The translations under genes and the position numbers were made by a program. The notes beneath the pieces were generated by a model. The model was not told the origin of the DNA and made no database searches. It was given only the letters and a program-made list of their open reading frames with translations. Positions 1 to 5,074 of a stretch of 9,228 bases of DNA are shown piece by piece; within the stretch, counting starts at the first letter, position 1; the number at the start of each line of letters is the position of its first letter. The DNA is from CAYFVR01 sp046541515 (lineage in GTDB: Bacteria; Desulfobacterota; Desulfobacteria; Desulfobacterales; Desulfococcaceae), in contig JBKHDD010000188.1 in NCBI GenBank assembly GCA_046541515.1, positions 1 through 9,228 of the forward strand, given 5' to 3'.

Positions 1-255
1 GGTGGACGGCGGGATTTCCTCGGCGCGGCTGTTCGGGTAGGCCGGGGAATCGCCGAACCCGCGTTTTCCCTTGAACCGTTCCGGGGAATATGCCACAAAG
101 AGGTCGGAAATCCGGCCCGCCGATGGAAAGGAGCCATCCGGGGATCGCGAGACGTTTCATTTGCGCGAAGCCACAAGGTTGGCGAATTCCCGGCGCCTGA
201 TCCGTCGCCCCGGCCGGCCGCCTTCCTCCACCCCCCCCATCCCGAGGGAGCCGTT
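1..255. other. Left-edge region with no supported gene
   Basis: I call no gene here. On the + strand a frame from position 2 ends at a TAG at 38-40 and could be the last codons of a gene entering from the left, but a dozen codons cannot be identified. On the - strand a frame is open from 156 to the window edge. From a GTG at 96-94 it reads as a plausible 32-residue peptide beginning VAYSPERFKGKRG, but there is no Shine-Dalgarno sequence before the GTG. The two readings exclude each other, and neither has homology I recognise. The part next to position 256 presumably holds the promoter of the rubrerythrin-like gene; I see no convincing -35/-10 pair. Confidence 0.4.
244..250 (+). promoter_or_regulatory. 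Ribosome binding site fixing a TTG start
   Basis: GAGGGAG lies five bases before the TTG at 256. The reading frame is open leftward to the window edge but contains no other ATG, GTG or TTG upstream. The first in-frame ATG is codon 61, inside the conserved helix bundle. This purine run therefore fixes TTG as the start of the rubrerythrin-like protein. Confidence 0.7.
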
Positions 256-768
256 TTGTCCGAATTTTCCGATATCCAGCACGAAGAAATCGCCCGCAGC
301 CTGGTGGAAAACCAGATCTCCGCCGACCGCAACCGGCTGTACGCCGCCCTGGCCCGCAAAAACGGCCGGGAGGGCTTGGCCAAGCTGCTCGCCGCCATCG
401 CCGACGCCGAAGAAGTGCAAATCCGCCGCACCCGGATGCACCTGCGGGGCAAAATCGACGGCGACGACCTGGAATGGATCGAATTCCTGGCCCGGCAAAA
501 ATTCCACGCCTACAGCCGGGAATTTCCCCGGATTTCCAGCGATCTGTATCAGGCCGACAAGAAAACGCCCGGCGAAGCCTTCGAACAGTTCGGCGAGGTG
601 GCCGAAAACCATTTCCGGCTGCTGGAAGGCCGCAAGGAAGAGGGCGGCATCGATCCGGAAATTCAATATTACGTTTGTGGCGTCTGCGGATACGTGGCCG
701 AACGCGAAGCGCCGCGCAAATGTCCGGTGTGCGGCGCGGTGGCCAAAAAATTTTCCGCCGTCTCCTGA
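256..768 (+). CDS. Rubrerythrin-like protein with C-terminal rubredoxin-type domain
   Basis: The 170-residue product is probably a cytoplasmic non-haem iron protein of the rubrerythrin group, whose members reduce peroxide in anaerobes. Residues 1 to about 125 are predicted all-helical and rich in Glu, Arg and Ala, matching the rubrerythrin four-helix bundle. Residues 138-163 form a compact rubredoxin-like knuckle with Cys141-x2-Cys144 and Cys156-x2-Cys159, expected to bind one iron (or zinc). The length is slightly short of classical rubrerythrins (about 190), mainly in the linkers. In the bundle, Glu18, the Glu52-Glu53 pair and Glu117 sit near the usual ligand positions. However, the classical Glu-x-x-His spacing is not visible: Gln55 follows Glu52 where His is expected, and His119 is two residues after Glu117 rather than three. 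The di-iron site may thus be altered or lost; this is a by-eye alignment. The TTG start is supported by GAGGGAG at 244-250. The gene stands alone, with a hairpin just after its stop. Confidence 0.8.
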   Translation: MSEFSDIQHEEIARSLVENQISADRNRLYAALARKNGREGLAKLLAAIADAEEVQIRRTRMHLRGKIDGDDLEWIEFLARQKFHAYSREFPRISSDLYQADKKTPGEAFEQFGEVAENHFRLLEGRKEEGGIDPEIQYYVCGVCGYVAEREAPRKCPVCGAVAKKFSAVS

Positions 769-769
769 A

Positions 770-805
770 CCGGCGACGCCGGCCCGTTCGGCTTGATTTC
801 CGAAC
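770..805 (+). terminator. Possible terminator hairpins after the rubrerythrin-like gene
   Basis: Two bases after the TGA, CCGGCG (770-775) and CGCCGG (777-782) form a 13-nt perfect palindrome around one central base. A second hairpin follows, GTTCGG (786-791) with CCGAAC (800-805) and an 8-nt loop. The position right behind a stop codon suits a transcript end. There is no clear U-tract, so this is not a textbook intrinsic terminator; it could serve as a 3' stabiliser or be chance in GC-rich DNA. Confidence 0.35.
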
Positions 806-840
806 CGCCGGTGCTTAGCCTTCCGGAACCGTTGGAGCGG

Positions 841-903
841 GACCGGAGCGGATGATTCCGCTATTCTGACCAGAATTTCTGGTCCGATTTTCCGGCTCCG
901 GTC
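841..903. repeat. Nested inverted repeat, potential three-way junction
   Basis: The outer arms are GACCGGAGC (841-849) and GCTCCGGTC (895-903), a perfect 9-bp match. Between them lie AGCGGA (847-852) pairing with TCCGCT (857-862), and a perfect 17-nt palindrome at 868-884 with arms GACCAGAA and TTCTGGTC around a single T. If the outer stem closes with its first six pairs, the two inner hairpins can form at the same time and give a three-way junction. It may be a repetitive extragenic element, an RNA structure, or a protein-binding palindrome at 868-884. There is no coding frame. Confidence 0.6.
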
Positions 904-971
904 TTCTTGGCCCGGTTCTTTGGGATCACCCGTTAGGGACTCGGCGGCAGGTGAAATACCGTTTGGGTTTT

Positions 972-1019
972 CCCTTGCTCAATCGTGCCAGATTGCACAA
1001 GGGCGAATGCAATTCGCCC
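972..1019. repeat. Two overlapping hairpins, REP-like element
   Basis: Hairpin one pairs CCCTTG (972-977) with CAAGGG (998-1003) and, after a 2x2 internal mismatch, CAATC (980-984) with GATTG (991-995), leaving a 6-nt loop. Hairpin two pairs GGGCGAAT (1001-1008) with ATTCGCCC (1012-1019) around a 3-nt loop. They share 1001-1003, so both cannot form completely. Palindromes of the form GGGCGAAT-loop-ATTCGCCC recur between genes in many environmental genomes, as I recall, which suggests a dispersed REP-like repeat. An attenuator-like switch for the downstream gene is possible but less likely, since the gene starts over 200 bp away. Confidence 0.6.
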
Positions 1020-1236
1020 CTACCCGATTCCGTCAAAAAACGGCATTGGGATGAAAACGGTACATTGACAAATTCCGAGCCCCCTTACGCACCTCGTCAA
1101 CCCCCGGCCGATTCCTTTCGGCCTCTTGGGAAAACGATTCTACCAATGCCCCGGGCCCAATCCCCCGGGAACGGCGGCCTCGCTCCCGAGACCTCGCCCG
1201 ACCGAACGCCAACCCCCATATCCGGTATGAAAGGCC

Positions 1237-2628
1237 ATGAAAAAACATTCCTTTGCCGCCGTCGCCCTGACCGTTTTCGCCCTTCCGCTGTTTCTGACCG
1301 CCTGCGCCGCGGGTCCCGACTACACGCCGCCCTCGGTGGAAGCGCCGTCGGAATTCCAATACGCCCGAAAGGGCGAAACCGCGCCTTTGGTGGAAAACTG
1401 GTGGGAGCTGTTCGGCGACCCCACGCTGACGGGGCTCATCAACGAGGCCCAACGGGGAAATTTCGACCTGGCCGCCCAAGTGGCGCGGGTCCGGCAGGCC
1501 CGGGCCGCCGCTCGGATTGAACGGGCGGGATTCTTTCCCACCCTCTCCGCCGATCCCTTTGCGGAGCGGGGCAAGGACAGCCAGATCCTGAATCCCCGGG
1601 CGGGGAGCAGCCCGTCCACCGCCTACGGCATTCCGTTCAACGTGGGATACGAGGCCGACCTGTTCGGCCGGGTGCGGCGCGGATTCCAGGCGGCGACGGC
1701 CGAGGCGCAGGCGGCCGAGGAGAGCTATCGCAGCTTTGAACTGGTGCTGAACACCGAGATCGCCAACACCTATTATTTGCTGCGGGGGCTGGATCAGGAA
1801 ATCGCCGTGGTGGAGCGGGTGCAGAATGTTCGGGAGGAACAACTCAAAATTCTGGGCAGCCGATACGAATTCGGCATCATCTCCCGGCTGCCGCTCTCAC
1901 AGGCCGAGGCGGAGCTAAACGCCACCCGGGCCAGCCTTCACGCCATCCGTCTGGACCGGGCCCGGCTGGAAAACGCCCTTGCGGTGCTGCTGGGCAAGGC
2001 CCCGTCGGAGTTCGAGCTGCCGCCCACGCCGCTGGAAGAGGACCCGCCGCCGGTGCCGTCGGTGGTGCCCTCCTACCTGCTCGCCGCCCGTCCCGACCTG
2101 CGATCGGCGGAACGGACCATGGCGGCGGCCAACGCCCGGGTGGGGGTGGCAACGGCCGATTTCTTCCCGAGGATCACCATCGGGGCCGACGTGGGCTACG
2201 CCTCCGACGACGTGGACGCCCTGTTCAACTCCCGGAGCTTCACCTGGGGGATTCTCCCCAACATCCACATCCCGATTTTTGAAGGCGGCCGGCTCAACGC
2301 GAATCTGGAGAAAGCCCGGGCCCGATACGCCGAAACCTACGCCAATTACCGGCAGGCGGTCGTCGAGGCATTCGGCGAGGCCGAAGACGCCCTGGTGGGC
2401 GTGGAAATGCTTGCCCGGCAGGCCAACGCCAACCGCATGGCCGTCCGGGCGGCGGAACAGGCCTTCGAGATCTCCAAACGCCAGTTCGAGGGCGGCCTGG
2501 TCAACTTCCTGTCGGTCCTGGACTCCGAACGGGTCTACCTGGACAACCTCCGCCTTTCCAGCGCCATCCAAGCCGGGCAATACACCAGCGCCGTCAACCT
2601 GGTGAAGGCCATCGGGGGGAGCTGGTAG
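1237..2628 (+). CDS. RND efflux outer-membrane factor lipoprotein, TolC/NodT (OprM) type
   Basis: The 463-residue protein forms the outer-membrane channel and periplasmic tunnel of a tripartite efflux pump. The N-terminus is a lipoprotein signal peptide: Lys2-Lys3, a hydrophobic stretch (about 6-20) and lipobox Leu20-Thr-Ala-Cys23. The mature start, C-AAGPDYTPP, is typical of the NodT/OprM branch. The characteristic duplicated outer-membrane efflux domain follows. The first copy begins around WWELFGDPTL (55-64) with a long Ala/Arg/Gln-rich helix (about 70-98). The second begins around RPDLRSAE (285-292) and includes FEGGRL and the helix about 350-390. Length is normal for the family. The start ATG has only a weak purine run (GAAAGG, 1229-1234) very close to it, but the signal peptide fixes it. 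Adaptor and permease genes lie downstream, beyond an ATPase gene; the usual order places this gene last. Specificity cannot be read from the sequence. Confidence 0.92.
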   Translation: MKKHSFAAVALTVFALPLFLTACAAGPDYTPPSVEAPSEFQYARKGETAPLVENWWELFGDPTLTGLINEAQRGNFDLAAQVARVRQARAAARIERAGFFPTLSADPFAERGKDSQILNPRAGSSPSTAYGIPFNVGYEADLFGRVRRGFQAATAEAQAAEESYRSFELVLNTEIANTYYLLRGLDQEIAVVERVQNVREEQLKILGSRYEFGIISRLPLSQAEAELNATRASLHAIRLDRARLENALAVLLGKAPSEFELPPTPLEEDPPPVPSVVPSYLLAARPDLRSAERTMAAANARVGVATADFFPRITIGADVGYASDDVDALFNSRSFTWGILPNIHIPIFEGGRLNANLEKARARYAETYANYRQAVVEAFGEAEDALVGVEMLARQANANRMAVRAAEQAFEISKRQFEGGLVNFLSVLDSERVYLDNLRLSSAIQAGQYTSAVNLVKAIGGSW

Positions 2629-2668
2629 AAACGCGGCTTATTCGACGGGAAGGTTGGAACCCAATCCC

Positions 2669-3688
2669 ATGTCCATCACCCGCATCAAACTGGAGCGATT
2701 CACCGCCTTTACGGAATTGGACCTTCCGTTTTCCCCGGGCATCAACGTGTTGGTGGGCGCGAACGCCACGGGAAAAACCCATTTGATGAAGGCGATCTAC
2801 GCCGCCTGCGACATCACCAAGACGAAGCTGGATTTCAAAGAAAAACTGGTCCGCGTCTTTTTGCCCTCCGGCCGGGGATTGAAACGGTTGGTGAATCGCC
2901 AAACAGACGGCGCAAACTGTTCCCTTGAAATCTTTCGGAAGGACGTCCGCCTCCACGCCATTTTTCCAAGTCCCGCCACAAAAGGAGAGAATGCCTCCCC
3001 GACCCACGCGGAAGGCTGGATGGAACGGCCCATCGAAAGCGTGTACATCCCCGTCAAGGAAATGCTCTCCAACGCGCCCGGCTTCCGTTCTCTCTACGCC
3101 CAGCGGGAAATTCACTTCGAGGAAATCTACGCCGATATTCTGGACCGCGCCTACCGACCCGCCTTGCGCGGTCCGGCCGACCCCGCCCGGAAAAAACTGA
3201 TGACGGCCCTCCAAAAGGCCATCGGCGGGAGCGTTGCCGTCAAGGACGAGGAATTTTTTCTCCGAAACCGAAGCGGGAATTTGGAATTCTCGCTGCTGGC
3301 GGAAGGCATTCGCAAGCTGGGGCTGTTGTGGCTTCTCATCCAGAATGGAACCTTGCTGAACGGTTCGATTCTTTTCTGGGACGAGCCGGAAACCAATCTC
3401 AATCCCACCCTCTTCGGCAACCTGATGGAGATCCTACTGGAACTCCAGCGAAACCGGGTTCAGATTTTTCTGGCCACCCACGATTACGTGATTTTGAAGG
3501 AGCTGGACCTGCGGAGAAGGAAGGCGGACCGGCTTCGATTTCACGGGCTTTACCGGGACCAGCAAACCGGAGAAGTCCGCTGCCATTCGGCGGACGGGTA
3601 TCTGGACATCCATCCCAACGCCATCGCCGACGCCTTTTCCGATCTGTACGATCGGGAAGTCCAACGAAATCTGATGGCGGCGCCGTGA
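2669..3688 (+). CDS. AAA/ABC-type ATP-binding protein (AAA_15/AAA_21-like), possibly acquired
   Basis: The 339-residue product is a soluble SMC/ABC-fold ATPase, not a transporter subunit in appearance. It opens with the common ITRIKLERFTAF strand. Walker A is GANATGKT (30-37). Walker B is SILFWDEPE (233-241) with Asp238 and catalytic Glu239, followed by a D-loop-like ETNLNP. The switch histidine is His271 in FLATHD. AEGIRKLG (211-218) occupies the place of the ABC signature. The stretch between (about 50-200) lacks the long coiled coils of SMC or RecN. Such single ATPases occur in defence and toxin-antitoxin loci, but I recognise no partner gene here, so function is open. I chose ATG 2669 over TTG 2654: homologues usually start at this strand, and the purines near the TTG touch it. 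Three 60-base stretches counted by eye are 50-55% GC, against 70-78% in the adjacent efflux genes. It begins 40 bp after the outer-membrane factor gene. Confidence 0.85.
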   Translation: MSITRIKLERFTAFTELDLPFSPGINVLVGANATGKTHLMKAIYAACDITKTKLDFKEKLVRVFLPSGRGLKRLVNRQTDGANCSLEIFRKDVRLHAIFPSPATKGENASPTHAEGWMERPIESVYIPVKEMLSNAPGFRSLYAQREIHFEEIYADILDRAYRPALRGPADPARKKLMTALQKAIGGSVAVKDEEFFLRNRSGNLEFSLLAEGIRKLGLLWLLIQNGTLLNGSILFWDEPETNLNPTLFGNLMEILLELQRNRVQIFLATHDYVILKELDLRRRKADRLRFHGLYRDQQTGEVRCHSADGYLDIHPNAIADAFSDLYDREVQRNLMAAP

Positions 3689-3978
3689 CGGGGGTTTCCG
3701 CTTGTTTCGGGCTGCGCGGTGTTTACCATTGAAACCTGGAACCGCCATCTGCCGGAATATCCCGTTTCCCGTATCCTTTCGAGGGAGGAAGACGGGGCGC
3801 CGTCCAATGGCCCGGATGAATTTCCCCGTGCTTCCGACTGAATCGATTCATCGCAATGCCGTTCACTCTCGGATTGCGGGTAAACCATCCGGTCGAACCA
3901 TCCATCGGCGAATGCGATACGCTCCTGCAATGTTCCGGCGGAATTAACCGTGTTTGTTTTCATGATGGGGAGTGACCC
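3689..3978. other. Intergenic region between ATPase and adaptor genes
   Basis: No gene is called in these 290 bases. A - strand frame (3963 back into the ATPase gene) and a + strand frame (3702-3947) are open. Neither has a Shine-Dalgarno sequence or a recognisable product, and the - frame runs deep into the ATPase coding region. Much of the right half is about 50% GC (3841-3960), like the ATPase gene and unlike the efflux genes. It contains a 12-bp palindrome at 3839-3850, an 11-nt palindrome TTCCG-G-CGGAA at 3933-3943 and, at its end, the adaptor's ribosome site GGGGAG (3966-3971). It probably carries a promoter for the adaptor-permease pair, but I cannot point to boxes. Confidence 0.5.
3839..3850. 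promoter_or_regulatory. 12-bp perfect palindrome, possible operator
   Basis: TGAATCGATTCA is a perfect palindrome without spacer, about 130 bp before the adaptor start and in a stretch richer in A/T than the flanking genes. Dyads of this kind are typical binding sites for dimeric regulators of the TetR or MarR types that often control RND pumps. No such regulator is encoded in the window and the dyad occurs singly, so the assignment is speculative. Confidence 0.25.
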
Positions 3979-5061
3979 ATGAACCGAAACACTCTATTGT
4001 TTTCCCTTGGTGCGGCCCTCTTTGCGGGGGTCGCATTTTTTTTCGTATATCAACTGAACGCGGAAGGAGACGACGCCGGTTCGGCCCAAGACGGCAAACG
4101 GCCGGCCACGCCGGTGGTGGTGGCCCAGGCGCGGGAACGGGAGTTTCTGGATATCCTGGAGGCCCTGGGCACCGTGAAGGCCAATGAATCGGTGGAGATC
4201 ACCGCCACCGTGGAGGACCGGATCGCCGAAATCCATTTCGACGACGGCGACCGGGTGGAGGCCGACCAGGTGCTCGTTTCCCTGGAAAGCGGCGAGGAGC
4301 AGTCCCTGCTGGCGGAGGCCCGGGCCGTGCTGGCGGAGCGGGAGCGGCAGTACGAAAGGGCCCGGCAACTCTTCCAACGGCGAGCCACCTCCAAGGCGGC
4401 GCTGGACGAGGAGGAACGGTTGCTGCAAACCGCCAAGGCCCGGGTGGACAACATGGAAGCGCGGGTGCGGGACTACACCATCCGCGCCCCCTTTTCCGGC
4501 GTCCTGGGTCTGCGCCAGGTCAGCGAAGGAGCCGTGGTGAAAACCGGAACCCTCATCACCACCCTGGACGACATCGCCCGGGTGAAGGCGGACTTTTCCG
4601 TCCCGGAAAAATTCGTGGGCGCGCTGACGCCCGGGCTGACCGTGGCCGCCCGCGCGGCCGCCTATCCGGACCGGACCTTCGAAGGCCGCGTGTCCACGGT
4701 AAGCAGCCGGATCGATCCGATAACCCGCTCGGTGATCGTACGGGCAATGGTGGACAACGCCGATCTGTCGTTGAAGCCGGGCATGTTGCTGACGGTGGAG
4801 GTGGTCAAGCGTTCGAGCCGAGCCCTGGCGGTGCCGGAAGAGGCGGTGCTGATGGAGGGGAACCGGGGCTACGTGCTGGCGGTGGACGCGGCCGACACGG
4901 TGGAACGCCGCGCCATTGAGACCGGACGGCGAGAGCCGGGGCTGGTGGAGGTGCTGGACGGTCTGAGTCCCGGCGACCGGGTCATCGTGGAGGGGACCAA
5001 CCGGGTGCGGCCCGGGGCGACGGTGGCGGTGGTGGACGCGCCGGACGCCTCCGGCGCCTAG
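3979..5061 (+). CDS. RND efflux periplasmic adaptor (membrane fusion protein, AcrA/MexE-like)
   Basis: The 360-residue adaptor links the inner-membrane pump to the outer-membrane channel. It has an N-terminal hydrophobic helix (about 5-24) and no lipobox, so it is probably anchored by that helix or cleaved as a signal peptide. Domains run in family order: first barrel/lipoyl half (about 45-105, with GTVKANESVEITATVEDRI and the FDDGDRVEADQVL loop), a short coiled-coil hairpin (about 107-163), second lipoyl half with the hallmark IRAPFSGVLG (168-177), beta-barrel (about 200-275) with IDPITRSVIVRA and LKPGM, and membrane-proximal domain (about 280-355). Length is near the family norm. The ATG has GGGGAG (3966-3971) seven bases upstream. 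The permease gene starts 13 bp after the stop, so the two are surely co-transcribed. The outer-membrane partner is the lipoprotein gene upstream of the ATPase. Confidence 0.93.
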   Translation: MNRNTLLFSLGAALFAGVAFFFVYQLNAEGDDAGSAQDGKRPATPVVVAQAREREFLDILEALGTVKANESVEITATVEDRIAEIHFDDGDRVEADQVLVSLESGEEQSLLAEARAVLAERERQYERARQLFQRRATSKAALDEEERLLQTAKARVDNMEARVRDYTIRAPFSGVLGLRQVSEGAVVKTGTLITTLDDIARVKADFSVPEKFVGALTPGLTVAARAAAYPDRTFEGRVSTVSSRIDPITRSVIVRAMVDNADLSLKPGMLLTVEVVKRSSRALAVPEEAVLMEGNRGYVLAVDAADTVERRAIETGRREPGLVEVLDGLSPGDRVIVEGTNRVRPGATVAVVDAPDASGA

Positions 5062-5069
5062 AAAGGAGG
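5062..5069 (+). promoter_or_regulatory. Near-consensus ribosome binding site of the permease gene
   Basis: AAAGGAGG directly follows the adaptor's TAG and lies five bases before the permease ATG. It is the strongest Shine-Dalgarno in the efflux cluster, which suggests efficient independent initiation on the shared adaptor-permease transcript. It fixes ATG 5075, which also matches the usual RND N-terminus ahead of the VKRPVLA motif. Confidence 0.75.
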
Positions 5070-5074
5070 CCGCC

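Larger units (their letters stand above)
769..1236. other. Hairpin-rich intergenic region before the efflux genes
   Basis: These 468 bases separate the rubrerythrin-like gene from the outer-membrane factor gene. Open frames crossing it have low-complexity Pro/Arg-rich translations and no ribosome site, so I call no gene. It holds the terminal hairpins at 770-805, a nested inverted repeat at 841-903, overlapping hairpins at 972-1019, and a small hairpin GGCCGA (1106-1111) / TCGGCC (1118-1123). A perfect TTGACA lies at 1065-1070, but no acceptable -10 box follows at 16-18 bp, so I cannot place the promoter of the downstream gene. Confidence 0.6.

Noticed and set aside
71..796. + strand open frame overlapping the rubrerythrin-like gene
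   Set aside because: It is out of frame with the clear Cys-x2-Cys rubredoxin knuckle, and becomes Pro/Arg/Ser-rich where it overlaps the gene.
1065..1070. Perfect TTGACA, a possible -35 box for the outer-membrane factor gene
   Set aside because: No -10-like hexamer occurs at 16-18 bp downstream; the region there is C-rich. A lone TTGACA is weak evidence.
951..1520. + strand open frame from the intergenic region into the outer-membrane factor gene
   Set aside because: It is out of frame with the gene, and its upstream part translates the hairpin repeat at 972-1019. It has no ribosome site.
3550..3963. - strand open frame across the ATPase tail and the following spacer (137 codons)
   Set aside because: Its last third is antisense to well-conserved ATPase sequence, no Shine-Dalgarno sequence precedes its ATG, and I recognise no domain. 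The spacer part alone remains open but unsupported.
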